DNA of 64,000 bases from Tectiglobus sp965215755 (GCA_965215755.1 OZ244119.1:3534001-3598000); one strand, 5' to 3'; positions 50,765 through 60,043 are shown, numbered from the stretch's first letter. Numbers and translations: made by a program. Notes: generated from the letters alone by a model not told the origin.

Positions 50765-52621
50765 ATGACGCAAGCGATATCCATTGATCCGGACAGCGGG
50801 CTGAAAGTGTTCAAGACCCGCGCGGCGAAGTCCAGCGACCGAATTTCCGGACAGGGTTACGCCATCCTTGATGATGTCGAGATGAAGACGCTGCCCGAGC
50901 CACCAGCCGGCGCCGTGTTTAACGCTGATGAGCAGGCGACCTATCGAGAATTCAAAGAGACACGCCGTGGTGCTGCCGACTACATGGCGATGGAAGGCGA
51001 GTTCGCGAAGTATCTCGAGGACGTTTATTCCGAGCCGCCAATCGAGCGTGAAGCGCTGGACGATTCCTGCGAAGTGCTGGTGGTTGGAGCGGGATTTGGT
51101 GGGTTGCTGCTGTGGCACAAGCTCCGCGAGGCTGGCATCACTGACGTGCGGTTCTGCGAGAAAGGTGGTGACGTCGGGGGGACATGGTACTGGAACCGGT
51201 ATCCCGGAATTGCATGTGATGTTGAATCCTACAGTTACCTGCCATTGTTAGAAGAGATGGACTACATCCCTACGATGAAGTTCTCGTCAGGCTTTGAAAT
51301 TCTGGAATATTGTCAGGCGATGGCTGAGAAGTTTGGCTTCTATGACCATTGCCTATTTCACACGACAGTCGAGCGTACGGAATGGGATGAGGAGTCCGGG
51401 CGCTGGACCGTTTTCACGGACCGTGGCGATGCCATGAAGGCAAAGTTCGTCGTCCTGGCAAACGGCATTCTGACAACGCCGCGACTGGCGCGCATCGATG
51501 GCATGGAGACATTTAAGGGAGAGACATTCCACACGTCGCGCTGGGATTACAATGTTGATCTGGCCGGTAAGCGCGTCGGTATCATTGGGACTGGTGCGAC
51601 TGCGGTGCAGGTTATTCCGGAACTGGCCAAGGTCGTGGGCGAGCTCTATGTGTTTCAGCGCACACCGTCGTCGATCGACGTGCGTGATCAGCGGGCAACC
51701 ACACCGGAAGAGATCGAAGAGTGGTCGCGGACACCCGGCTGGGCGCGGGCCAGGCGGGAACGGCTGGCGACCATCTCATCGGGACGCACCGCACTCAAAG
51801 GCAATGACGATTTCCTGTCAGGCAAGGTGTCAGACTTCAAGAAGCGCAAGCAGCACGATCGTGAGCTTTCGTCAGATGAATTGATCGAGGCGCAGCTCAA
51901 CACAAACTTCCGCATTATGGAGCAGATCCGTGCGCGGGTGGATGCGGTCGTCAAGGATCCGAGGGCGGCAGCAGCGCTGAAGCCCTATTACCCTTATGGC
52001 TGCAAACGTCCGACATTCCATGACGAGTTCTTGCCGGTGTTTAATCTTCCGCATGTCACGCTGGTTGATACCGCACCCCTTGGTGTGCAGAAGATCAACG
52101 AGCGCGGTATCGTTCATGATGGCCAGGAATACCCGCTCGATGTCTTGATTTATGCGACCGGCTTCCAGTGGATGGCGACATCAACATTCAACATGATCAA
52201 AGGGCGTGGTGGACAGACGCTGCATGAGAAATGGCAGAAGGAAGGGACTAAGACATTTCTCGGGATTCACAGTCACGGATTTCCCAATCTGCTGATCATG
52301 TCAGGGCCGCAAGGCGGTGGTGGGCAGTTCAACTTCACCCGCGTGCTCGACGCTCATGCAACCTATGTGGTCTGGTTGATGAATGAGATGCGCGAGCGCG
52401 GTGTGGACCGGGTGGACGTGCGGCGCGAGCCTGAGGAGGAATATGCGGCCCACTGCCGGGAGGCGGATGTTCGAACGCAGCCGTTCCGTGACTGCATTTC
52501 CTACTATAACGGAGAAGGCGGTGCCGAGCCTGGCAGTTTGGCCTACTACGGTGGGGCGGCGACGTGGCATGAGCGCCGACGCGCAGCACAAGCATCCATG
52601 GATGCTTACGTCTTCGAGTAG
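50765..52621 (+). CDS. Baeyer-Villiger-type flavin monooxygenase with N-terminal extension
   Basis: A 618-residue protein. After an extension of about 100 residues comes the FAD motif VVGAGFGGLLLWHKL (108-113 for GAGFGG), GGDVGGTWYWNRYPGIACDV, the fingerprint FKGETFHTSRWD (250-261) and the NADPH motif GTGATA near 276. The extension is a feature of several long BVMOs (cyclopentadecanone- or steroid-monooxygenase-like). It is distinct from the shorter enzyme at 3.1-4.7 kb. The ATG at 50765 is preferred to an upstream TTG. Probable ketone oxygenation; substrate unknown. Confidence 0.92.
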   Translation: MTQAISIDPDSGLKVFKTRAAKSSDRISGQGYAILDDVEMKTLPEPPAGAVFNADEQATYREFKETRRGAADYMAMEGEFAKYLEDVYSEPPIEREALDDSCEVLVVGAGFGGLLLWHKLREAGITDVRFCEKGGDVGGTWYWNRYPGIACDVESYSYLPLLEEMDYIPTMKFSSGFEILEYCQAMAEKFGFYDHCLFHTTVERTEWDEESGRWTVFTDRGDAMKAKFVVLANGILTTPRLARIDGMETFKGETFHTSRWDYNVDLAGKRVGIIGTGATAVQVIPELAKVVGELYVFQRTPSSIDVRDQRATTPEEIEEWSRTPGWARARRERLATISSGRTALKGNDDFLSGKVSDFKKRKQHDRELSSDELIEAQLNTNFRIMEQIRARVDAVVKDPRAAAALKPYYPYGCKRPTFHDEFLPVFNLPHVTLVDTAPLGVQKINERGIVHDGQEYPLDVLIYATGFQWMATSTFNMIKGRGGQTLHEKWQKEGTKTFLGIHSHGFPNLLIMSGPQGGGGQFNFTRVLDAHATYVVWLMNEMRERGVDRVDVRREPEEEYAAHCREADVRTQPFRDCISYYNGEGGAEPGSLAYYGGAATWHERRRAAQASMDAYVFE

Positions 52622-52742
52622 CCGCTCCAGCACCTTCGCCGAGCCCTGATCCTGTTCGATACGGGGGGCGACGGCTGCAACCTCGGTTCAGACCTCTGAA
52701 TGCCTCTGAGGATCGTTGGTTGATCCGTTAGCGCGTGGATCT

Positions 52743-53096
52743 CTAACGGCGGCCAAACCACACACCGAGATTGCCGAACAGTTTGTTTTCATTCGTGGTG
52801 GAGTTATTGGCACCGACGCCGGCATCGCTTTGCCAGAAGTCAACTGTTTTGATGCGGAGTGTTTCGGCGCAGGATTTGGCACAATAGACCCAGGAGCCAC
52901 CCGGCAGCTGCACCTGACGGCCAAGTCGGGTGTATCGGACAGGGCCTGCAATCCGACCGTTTCCGAACTCACTTTCGGCAACAACATAGCTGCCTTCACC
53001 ATGGTCGCGTGATAGTCGTCCGGCGTCAGAGGCTGTCGCCGTCATAACCATCGCCGTTGCTGCGGCCAGAGCGATCCGTGCAGATTTATCAAACAT
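52743..53096 (-). CDS. Small exported protein, unknown function
   Basis: A 117-residue protein. Residues 1-25 are a signal peptide (MFDKSARIALAAATAMVMTA then TASDA). The mature part starts GRLSRDHGEGSYVVAESEFG, with GPVRYTRLGRQVQLPGGSW and the pair VYCAKSCAETLR, a CxxxC that could form a disulfide. It ends NLGVWFGRR. Resembles small hypothetical exported proteins of Rhizobiales. Not further assignable. Confidence 0.75.
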   Translation of the reverse strand: MFDKSARIALAAATAMVMTATASDAGRLSRDHGEGSYVVAESEFGNGRIAGPVRYTRLGRQVQLPGGSWVYCAKSCAETLRIKTVDFWQSDAGVGANNSTTNENKLFGNLGVWFGRR

Positions 53097-53480
53097 CGCG
53101 TTCTATCTCTTCCAATGCCTGGAGGTCAGCCCTCATGATTTGCTGCACTGTAGCATGAGTTCGTTGGAAATGGGGCCAGATGCACTGAATTGTCAGTGCT
53201 CGTGATGTTAGGGCATCACAGAGCAACGGACTTTAAGTTGGAATCAGACTGATGCAGGCTCAAGGTCTAAAGATGATCTAGCCGCTTAATACTCAAAACC
53301 GGATAAATCGGTTTGCGGCACCACTGCGCCTTCGTGATTGATGCAAGACGATATAGAGTACGGTTCCAGATCGAATTGGTATCGAGATCGACGTCTCAAA
53401 ACCCAAATCTCAAGAATTGTGATCTCAATACCTACAACCCAAGAACCTCAGACCCAAGAATTTTCAATGTGGAGGATGGC
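53097..53480. other. Divergent intergenic region with a degenerate ACCCAAGAA repeat
   Basis: No gene. Around 53401-53465 the unit ACCCAA(GAA) occurs three times (53401, 53437, 53452), giving a low-complexity tract just before the SDR gene. GGAGGA before 53481 is the ribosome-binding site. Confidence 0.45.
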
Positions 53481-54233
53481 ATGACAGACAAGGTGGCATT
53501 GGTAACCGGCGCGGGCAGTGGCATCGGGCGGGCGGCCGCAGTGGCATTGCAGAAGGTTGGCTTCAATGTAACGCTGATTGGACGGCGGACAGAGCAGCTT
53601 GAAGAAACTGCAGCGATGGCGGTTAGCGGCGGAGGCAAGATGCTGGCCGTGTCGACCGATGTCGGTGACGTTGATTCGGTCCGCGCGGCCTTTGCCAAGA
53701 CGAAGGAGACGTTCGGCCGGTTAGACGTGCTGTTCAACAATGCCGGTATGGGTGCGCCGCCGGTGGATCTGGAAGATCTTCCAGTTGAGACCTGGAAGCA
53801 GGTGGTCGATGTCAATCTGACTGGATCGTTTATTTGTGCGCAGGAAGCGATCAAGATCATGAAGGCACAGGACCCGATGGGTGGCCGCATCATCAATAAC
53901 GGATCGATTTCGGCATATGCGCCTCGGCCGAACTCTGTGGCCTATACTTCAACGAAGCATGCCATCACCGGTCTAACAAAGTCGATCTCGTTAGACTGCC
54001 GGAAGTACAATATCGCTTGTGGTCAACTCGACATTGGTAACGCTGACACCGATATGGGCGGGCGCATGAAGCACGGTGTGCCGCAAGCGAACGGAGATAC
54101 GATGGCTGAGGCGGTGATGGATGTCAGCCATACCGCAGACGCCGTGGTCCACATGGCGAGCCTGCCTCTGGATGCCAACGTGTTGTTCATGACGGTGATG
54201 GCAACCAAGATGCCGTTCGTCGGGCGTGGATAG
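53481..54233 (+). CDS. SDR family oxidoreductase
   Basis: A 250-residue classical short-chain dehydrogenase. Cofactor motif VTGAGSGIGRAAAVAL, NNAGMGAPP, then NGSISAYAPRPNSVAYTSTK with the catalytic Ser, Tyr and Lys (YTSTKHA). A GGAGG sits seven bases before the ATG at 53481; an earlier in-frame start adds 56 residues that are not family sequence. NAD(P)H preference and substrate are not read here. Confidence 0.93.
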   Translation: MTDKVALVTGAGSGIGRAAAVALQKVGFNVTLIGRRTEQLEETAAMAVSGGGKMLAVSTDVGDVDSVRAAFAKTKETFGRLDVLFNNAGMGAPPVDLEDLPVETWKQVVDVNLTGSFICAQEAIKIMKAQDPMGGRIINNGSISAYAPRPNSVAYTSTKHAITGLTKSISLDCRKYNIACGQLDIGNADTDMGGRMKHGVPQANGDTMAEAVMDVSHTADAVVHMASLPLDANVLFMTVMATKMPFVGRG

Positions 54234-54245
54234 TCACTTGGAGGC

Positions 54246-54273
54246 ATCGGTTGCTCTTGGTTGGGCAACCGAT
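54246..54273 (+). terminator. Hairpin after the SDR gene
   Basis: A 9-bp stem (ATCGGTTGC / GCAACCGAT) with a 10-nt loop, 12 bp beyond the stop. It lacks a T-run, so termination would be partial. Confidence 0.5.
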
Positions 54274-54414
54274 ATCGTTGCTGCAAAAGCTACACTAGAG
54301 ACATAGTCTTGCTCGTGTTCCTTTGGTTCCGACATTTGAATTGTGACAAGCGGGAACGGGAAAACAAATGTCGGAGCCGGAAGACTAGGGTTCTGTTTGC
54401 TTGGAGGACAGTGA

Positions 54415-55293
54415 ATGTCATTGGATGCATCAACTAAGAAGTGGACGGACTTCGCCTCCGACGAGCTTGAGGGTCAGTACAATCCCCGGGCGACAGGCGT
54501 CGATGTCGAGTCCTATGATCGGGCGCGCAGCGACGTGAATGCCGCCGGTCTCGCCTGGCCGGGTCGGAAAGCCGATATCCGCTATGGCGATGGTGAGTTG
54601 ATGGATCTCGATATCTATCAGCCCGAGGCCGGCGAAGGACCTCATCCTGTTCATATCTATATCCACGGTGGTTATTGGCGGGCACGCAAGAAAGAGAATT
54701 TTGGTTTCATTGGTGCGTCGCTGGCCAAGCGCGGCCTGCTGACGGTTGTCATCAACTATCCGCTGTGTCCGGTGGTGACACTGGATGATGTTGTGGCTGG
54801 GGCGCGAGACGCGTTTGCCTGGACGGTGAATAACGTCGCGAATTATGGCGGGGATCCTGCACGCATAACGGTCTCGGGACATTCGGCCGGTGCGCATCTG
54901 GGCGCTGCTATTATTGCAGAAGATTGGCCAGCGCGTGGACTGTCAGGAAGTCTTTTGCAGGGCGCCGTCTTGATCAGCGGAGTTTACGATCCAACACCAA
55001 CTCAGCACCTGCGTGTCAATGAAGAGATCGGGATTACGGCGGAGCTTGCTGAACGGCACAATTATTCGGCGCATAAGCCTCAGCTGAGCTGTCCGGTTCA
55101 CGTGATTGTGGGTGGCGCTGAACCTCCGGGATGGATTGGTCTTTCGGCGGACTATGCCCGCCATATCCGGGATGCAGGCATGCACGTGACCTATAAGATC
55201 AGCGATGGCGACAATCACTTCAGTCTGCAGGATCAGTACACCACGGAAGGTTCTGATATTCTGATGGCCATCGATAAGGTGGCAGGGCTCTGA
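54415..55293 (+). CDS. Alpha/beta hydrolase (kynurenine formamidase-like)
   Basis: A 292-residue alpha/beta hydrolase. The oxyanion motif is HGGYWRARKKENF (84 on), the nucleophile elbow is SGHSAGAHL (Ser157) and the C-terminal His lies in SDGDNHFSLQDQY. HGGYW is typical of bacterial arylformamidases and carboxylesterases of this group. If it is a formamidase it would convert N-formylkynurenine to kynurenine; a role next to an aromatic-amino-acid decarboxylase-like gene would then make sense (inference). GGAGGA lies before the ATG. Confidence 0.88.
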   Translation: MSLDASTKKWTDFASDELEGQYNPRATGVDVESYDRARSDVNAAGLAWPGRKADIRYGDGELMDLDIYQPEAGEGPHPVHIYIHGGYWRARKKENFGFIGASLAKRGLLTVVINYPLCPVVTLDDVVAGARDAFAWTVNNVANYGGDPARITVSGHSAGAHLGAAIIAEDWPARGLSGSLLQGAVLISGVYDPTPTQHLRVNEEIGITAELAERHNYSAHKPQLSCPVHVIVGGAEPPGWIGLSADYARHIRDAGMHVTYKISDGDNHFSLQDQYTTEGSDILMAIDKVAGL

Positions 55294-55396
55294 AGGTTGC
55301 CGGATAGAGTGCCTGTAGCAGATTGTTGCCAGGCAGTATTCGAGGTGATTGGTCTGCAGCTGTCCAGCGCGGTCTCGGATCGTGGATTGTGATGGA

Positions 55397-56776
55397 CTAC
55401 ATCAGCTCGCGAACGACGGTCTCGACCATCATCACATCATCGCGTGTGCAATCGAATTGTCCGACCTGGACTCGGATGACAAAGCGGTCATTGTTGCGCG
55501 TCTGGGTCAGGTAGATCCGGCCATCGTCATTAATGCGATTGAAGAGTGCTTCGGTTTCAGCGTCTGTCCTAAGTGCGAATGTGAAAAGAGATAGGGATGG
55601 CGGTGTCGTGATCTCGATGCCATCGATCGCTGCAAGCGCGGTGCGTAGTTGTTCCGCCCATTTGACATGATTGCGGATACGGTTGCGCAAATCTTCAAGA
55701 CCGTGAATGCGCATCAGGAACCATAACTTGAGTGCGCGGAACCTGCGCCCTAACGGAATGGTCCATTCATTGAAGTTTGTTGGTTCGTCGGCTCCGAGTG
55801 TTTCCAGGAAGGCTGGTCTGAGACCAAGCGTTCGGATCTGAGGGACTGGGTCTCGGAGAAACTGGACTGAACAGTCAAACTGCGCGCCAAGCCATTTATG
55901 TGGATTGAAGACGATACTATCAGCGCCGTCGACTCCGTCCCAAAGTTCACGAAACTCAGGGCAGATCATGGCCGATCCAGCCCATGCGGCGTCAACGTGC
56001 ACAGGCAGGCCAGCCTCCTTGGCAACGGCCATGCAGGCGCGAATGTCGTCAAATGCGCCGATTGATGTTCCACCTGCGCACAGGACGACGCCGGCGGGTA
56101 CGGCGCCGGCATTGCGATTTTCTGCGATTGCACTGGCCAAAGCCTCGGGCCGCATGCCGTGTTTGTCATCGGTTGGGACCTTGATCAGGTTGTCCTGGCC
56201 GATGCCTGCAAGTCGCGCTGCTTTGTCGACCGACGAATGCGTTTCAGCACTACAGTAAAGCGTGATACGAGGCGCGCCGCTTAGTCCCTTAGACAAGCCC
56301 TGCCAGTCGAGAGCTGCCTCTCGCATTGTCAAGACTGCGCATAGCGTGGCGGTCGTCGCGGTGTCGTGGATCGTGCCGGTGAGGTCATCTGGCAACCCAA
56401 GAGCTTGCCGGAGCCAGTCGACGACGACCTCCTCCATCTCGGTTGCGGCCGGTGAGGTCTGCCAAAGCATGCCTTGGGCAGCGATGGCATTGGCCAATTG
56501 CTCGGCCAGCATCGAGGCTGGTGCGGCGTTGGCTGGAAAGTAAGCGAAGAAGCGGGGATGCTGCCAATGGGTCAGGCCGCCAGGCACAATTGCCTCGAAA
56601 TCGGCGAAGACCTGCTCGATTGGTTGGCCTTTCTCCGGTGGGCTTTTTTCAAGTTGTTCGGCGATTGCACCAGGGATCAACGGTGCCCGCACGGGCTTGT
56701 CGCGCAGTGACGTGTGATAGGCATGAGCCCAATCTGCAGCACGCTTCGACCAATCGCGCAGGTCATCGTGATCCAT
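55397..56776 (-). CDS. PLP-dependent amino-acid decarboxylase (aromatic-L-amino-acid decarboxylase type)
   Basis: A 459-residue group II decarboxylase. Landmarks: GGLTHWQHPRFFAYFPANA near the N-terminus, the PLP-His/Asp area VHVDAAWAGSAMICPEFREL and the Schiff-base Lys in SIVFNPHKWLGAQFDCSVQF. The pattern is that of aromatic-amino-acid or DOPA decarboxylases. It makes an amine and CO2. It starts 15 bp after the nitrile-hydratase-alpha-like gene in the same direction, so it is part of that operon. Amine product and link to a nitrile or thiocyanate enzyme are not established. Confidence 0.92.
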   Translation of the reverse strand: MDHDDLRDWSKRAADWAHAYHTSLRDKPVRAPLIPGAIAEQLEKSPPEKGQPIEQVFADFEAIVPGGLTHWQHPRFFAYFPANAAPASMLAEQLANAIAAQGMLWQTSPAATEMEEVVVDWLRQALGLPDDLTGTIHDTATTATLCAVLTMREAALDWQGLSKGLSGAPRITLYCSAETHSSVDKAARLAGIGQDNLIKVPTDDKHGMRPEALASAIAENRNAGAVPAGVVLCAGGTSIGAFDDIRACMAVAKEAGLPVHVDAAWAGSAMICPEFRELWDGVDGADSIVFNPHKWLGAQFDCSVQFLRDPVPQIRTLGLRPAFLETLGADEPTNFNEWTIPLGRRFRALKLWFLMRIHGLEDLRNRIRNHVKWAEQLRTALAAIDGIEITTPPSLSLFTFALRTDAETEALFNRINDDGRIYLTQTRNNDRFVIRVQVGQFDCTRDDVMMVETVVRELM

Positions 56777-56791
56777 GGGTGCGTTGCTTCC

Positions 56792-57421
56792 TTACGCTTT
56801 CGGAACGGCAGTGCCGATCATGCAATCGCGAGACACGATGGCTGCGAGTTGGTCTTCATCCCAACCGTCCGTGCCTTCGGGCCGCGCGGGCAAAACGATG
56901 TAGCGCAAGTCAGCTGTTGAATCGTGCACGCGGACTTCGACGTCATCAGCGATCTCCGTGCCAAATTCTTTCAGGACGGCACGCGGTTCGCGGATGGTGC
57001 GGCTGCGGTAAGCCAGGCTCTTGTACCAGGCAGGCGGAATGCCAAGCAGCAATTTCGGATAACACGAACAGAGCGTGCACACGACGACGTTGTGGACGTC
57101 TGGCGTGTTCTCGATGGCAACGAATTCCGCCACTTCGCCGATGTCGATATCAAGCTCTGCCAGAGCGGCACGGCAGTCTTTAAGAAAGCGCTCCTTGAAG
57201 CCGGGATCGCTCCAGGCCTTGGCGACAACTTTGGCCCCAAGCGCGCCTGACCGGCTGTCGGTCATGTCGATTTGCCTGGCGATTTCCTCTTCTGTGAGGA
57301 CACCTTTCTCGATCAACAACTCGCGGACGGCAGCTTCGAGAGCTTCATAGGGTGTTGCTGGTCCGGAATCATGATCCGTTTGAAACGTCGTGGAATGATC
57401 GTGGTCGTGACCGTCATGCAT
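56792..57421 (-). CDS. Nitrile hydratase alpha / thiocyanate hydrolase gamma subunit (cobalt type)
   Basis: A 209-residue subunit. The metal claw is VVCTLCSCYP, Cys115, Cys118 and Cys120, with Thr at the position that marks the cobalt type (iron types have Ser). The two outer cysteines are normally oxidised to sulfinic and sulfenic acids. The first 20 residues are His-rich (MHDGHDHDHSTTFQTDHD), an unusual extension that could bind metal. The downstream regions KSLAYRSRTIREPRAVLKEF and SDGT-like PEGTDGWDEDQLAAIV are typical. 69 bp after the ScnA-like gene. Confidence 0.93.
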   Translation of the reverse strand: MHDGHDHDHSTTFQTDHDSGPATPYEALEAAVRELLIEKGVLTEEEIARQIDMTDSRSGALGAKVVAKAWSDPGFKERFLKDCRAALAELDIDIGEVAEFVAIENTPDVHNVVVCTLCSCYPKLLLGIPPAWYKSLAYRSRTIREPRAVLKEFGTEIADDVEVRVHDSTADLRYIVLPARPEGTDGWDEDQLAAIVSRDCMIGTAVPKA

Positions 57422-57490
57422 GGGTGAAATCCTTCTGCGGGGCCATACTGAATGGTGTTGGGTTGGTTCCGGTTTCGAGAGGGCGCGGTC

Positions 57491-57793
57491 TCAGGCCGGG
57501 TTGAGCCAATTGTCGTAAATGTCGACTTCCATTTGATCCGTTGCCGGACCAGCATAGTCGGGCCAGATGTCGGTCTGTTTGAAGCGGACCTTGTAGAGCA
57601 CCTGGGCCGGCAATCCGGGGCGATGGTAGGCGAGCCGTTCGGGATCGCGGAACGCACCATGGATGCTGCAGATCTCTCCAGCCTTGCCGCGAACAAAGCT
57701 TGGTGTGCGGCAATGACCAGTGGCGGGGCGATCGTCGACCACGACCTTATCTCCCGGCGAAAAGCGTGGTGGTGCGGACGTTTCCCGGCTCAT
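57491..57793 (-). CDS. Nitrile hydratase beta C-terminal domain-like subunit (ScnA-like)
   Basis: A 100-residue protein that matches the C-terminal SH3-like domain of nitrile hydratase beta: PRFSPGDKVVVDDRPATGHC, TPSFVRGKAGEICSIHGAFR and VLYKVRFKQTDIWPDY. In thiocyanate hydrolase this domain is a separate alpha subunit (ScnA). The ATG at 57793 overlaps the stop of the upstream gene (ATGA), so translation is coupled. Confidence 0.88.
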   Translation of the reverse strand: MSRETSAPPRFSPGDKVVVDDRPATGHCRTPSFVRGKAGEICSIHGAFRDPERLAYHRPGLPAQVLYKVRFKQTDIWPDYAGPATDQMEVDIYDNWLNPA

Positions 57794-58212
57794 GAGTTGG
57801 CCTCGTTTGCTGCTGATCCGATGTCGTCCCACGGCACAGAATCACCAGAGACGTCGCGGCCGTTGTTTTTGAAATCCTGTATCACTTGGGCAAGGCGGGC
57901 TTCGATTTCATCCTTGCTGACGAGCTCCTGCTCCACAATGAGATTGCGGATGGCACGCACCCACTTCTCATAATACTCGGTCGCGTCGTATTCCTGTTCG
58001 CCGTAGCTTTCGATGACACGGCGCAGGGCGTCGATCTTGAAAGCGTGTTTTTTGGTGGCAAGAAGGACGAGCATGGCGTCAACGCGCTTTTCCCAAAGAG
58101 CAAGGTCATGTTCGTGCATATCAATTGGACCGAAGTCGAGACCGCCAACATCGTGGGTCGTACGGCCATCGGTGCCAGCGCGCAGTTCATTGCGCTTGTC
58201 TGGTGTGGGCAT
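57790..58212 (-). CDS. Nitrile hydratase beta N-terminal domain-like subunit (ScnB-like)
   Basis: A 140-residue protein with HDVGGLDFGPIDMHEHDLAL then WEKRVDAMLVLLATKKHAF, matching the N-terminal helical part of nitrile hydratase beta or ScnB. The nitrile-hydratase activator is also homologous to this domain, but the HDVGG start favours the structural subunit. The gene order (N-beta, C-beta, alpha) is the scnB-scnA-scnC order of thiocyanate hydrolase. First gene of the four-gene operon; no separate activator gene is seen. Confidence 0.87.
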   Translation of the reverse strand: MPTPDKRNELRAGTDGRTTHDVGGLDFGPIDMHEHDLALWEKRVDAMLVLLATKKHAFKIDALRRVIESYGEQEYDATEYYEKWVRAIRNLIVEQELVSKDEIEARLAQVIQDFKNNGRDVSGDSVPWDDIGSAANEANS

Positions 58213-58414
58213 GTTTGATGTTCCTACTGATCAATCTGGCGTGGGTTGCAGTGTGCCGCGTAAACAGGCAAAGGTGAAGAGGCAATCGCATTTTTGTCGT
58301 GGTGTGTAAGCAGGTTAGGGTATCGGTTTTATAGTCATCATGTTGCCGCCTTCGCGACGCATGTGCTCGGACAATGAATTGAGGATATTGATTATTGCGG
58401 GGGGACTGAACATC

Positions 58415-60043
58415 GTGGTGCGGTTGTTTCTGACAGTCTGTTTGATGCTTATTTCATTGAATGTCGCAATGGCGCAGCAGAGCCGCGTCGCACTGGTCAT
58501 CGGAAACTCGTCCTACGCCCACACAACATCCCTGAAGAACCCGAAGAATGATGCTGTACTTTTCGGTGGCACGCTCGAAAAACTGGGTTTTGAAGTGATC
58601 CTCGCGACTGACCTCGGCTTGAAAGCCATGCAGCGGGCGATCCGGACTTACCTGGCTAAGCTCGATGCCGGCGGTGAGGATGCCGTCGGTCTTGTTTATT
58701 ATGCAGGTCATGGGCTGCAGGTCGAAGGCGTCAACTATCTCGTTCCCGTTGATGCCAAGATTGAGCGTGAAGGCGATGTCGCTATCGAGACGATCAGCGC
58801 CTCCCAGCTTTTGTCCGGTCTGAGACTGGCTAAGAACAACCTCAACATCATTATTCTGGATGCCTGCAGGAATAATCCCTATCGCGGCTTCTCGCGCGGG
58901 GCATCGCGCGGTCTGGCGCGGCTCGATGCACCAAAGGGTTCTTATATTGTGTTCGCCACGGCACCGGGTGACGTGGCGGCCGATGGCGCCGGCGACAATA
59001 GCCCCTTCACGACGGCGCTTTCGCAATATATGGCGACGCCTGGCCTCAATGTAGAGCAGATCATCAAACGTGTTGGGCGCAGCGTCTCAAAGGTCACCGA
59101 CGGCCGTCAGCGGCCCTGGTTGTCTTCGTCGGTCTATGAGGACTTTTTTCCGGCTGGGCGCGGAGTCGGCAAATGGGCTGCCGTGACGTCAAAGGCGCTG
59201 GGAAAGGCCGTTGGAGGTGGGCAGGAGAAAGGCATCACGCCGGTTTCTGTTGCGCCAGTGACATCAAGCGAGGTGAAAGCCGGCCGAACGTTTCGGGATT
59301 GTGCTGTGTGTCCGGAGATGACAATCATCCCGCCCGGGCGCTTTAAGATGGGATCCAACAATCCGGCGTTTGAAGATCGCAACCATAAGCCGCTTCGGAA
59401 TGTGACGATTGCCAAGAGTTTTGCGGCAGGCCGTTTCGAGGTGACATTCGATGAGTGGGAGGCCTGTGCCAAAGACCGCGGATGTGCGAGATACAACCCT
59501 AAGGATGAAGGATGGGGACGCGGGAAACGGCCCGTGATCCGGGTCAACTGGTTGGATGCGATCACATATATCGAATGGCTGAAGCAGAAGACAGGCAAGC
59601 CTTACCGTCTGCTCAGTGAGGCGGAATGGGAATATGCGGCGCGCGCTGGCAGCAAAACGTTGTTTTCGGTCGGCGACACCCTGACCACGTTTCAGGCGAA
59701 CTTCGATGGCCGCCGCAGTTACAACAATAGCCCGAAGGGTTTGTTGCTTGCTGAAACCCAGCCGGTCGGCAGTTATAAGCCGAATGCCTTCGGACTTTAC
59801 GACGTTCATGGCAACGTCTGGGAATGGGTGGCTGATTGCTACCACAAGACTTACGAGGGTGCGCCGAGCGATGGCAAACCGCGCACGCTGCCGGCGCGGG
59901 GGCACCGTTGTCACCGCCGTGTGCTGCGGGGTGGGTCGTTTAATCGGGGCGCGCGTTATGCCCGATCTTCAGTGCGTTACAGCCAATCCGCGACGATCCG
60001 CAGTCGTGAGGCAGGTTTCCGGGTGGCCCGTGATCTGGATTAG
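58415..60043 (+). CDS. Secreted caspase-family protein fused to a formylglycine-generating-enzyme-like domain
   Basis: About 542 residues from a GTG at 58415 (GGGGGGA lies upstream). The first 20 residues form a signal peptide (LFLTVCLMLISLNVAMAQQ). The caspase domain starts SRVALVIGNSSYAHTTSL, with His99 (YYAGHGLQVEG) and Cys151 (IIILDACRNNPY). The FGE-sulfatase domain, from about 300, begins CPEMTIIPPGRFKMGSNNP and has KPYRLLSEAEWEYAARAG, VHGNVWEWVADCY and VLRGGSFNRGARYARSSVRY. The Cys pair of true formylglycine generators is not visible at the end, so the module may act as a binding domain. A longer in-frame start at 58340 is possible. Third caspase-like gene in the window. Confidence 0.88.
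   Translation: MVRLFLTVCLMLISLNVAMAQQSRVALVIGNSSYAHTTSLKNPKNDAVLFGGTLEKLGFEVILATDLGLKAMQRAIRTYLAKLDAGGEDAVGLVYYAGHGLQVEGVNYLVPVDAKIEREGDVAIETISASQLLSGLRLAKNNLNIIILDACRNNPYRGFSRGASRGLARLDAPKGSYIVFATAPGDVAADGAGDNSPFTTALSQYMATPGLNVEQIIKRVGRSVSKVTDGRQRPWLSSSVYEDFFPAGRGVGKWAAVTSKALGKAVGGGQEKGITPVSVAPVTSSEVKAGRTFRDCAVCPEMTIIPPGRFKMGSNNPAFEDRNHKPLRNVTIAKSFAAGRFEVTFDEWEACAKDRGCARYNPKDEGWGRGKRPVIRVNWLDAITYIEWLKQKTGKPYRLLSEAEWEYAARAGSKTLFSVGDTLTTFQANFDGRRSYNNSPKGLLLAETQPVGSYKPNAFGLYDVHGNVWEWVADCYHKTYEGAPSDGKPRTLPARGHRCHRRVLRGGSFNRGARYARSSVRYSQSATIRSREAGFRVARDLD

Noticed and set aside
53401..53470. ACCCAAGAA-type repeats as a regulatory iteron array
   Set aside because: Only three irregularly spaced, degenerate copies; too few for an iteron call.
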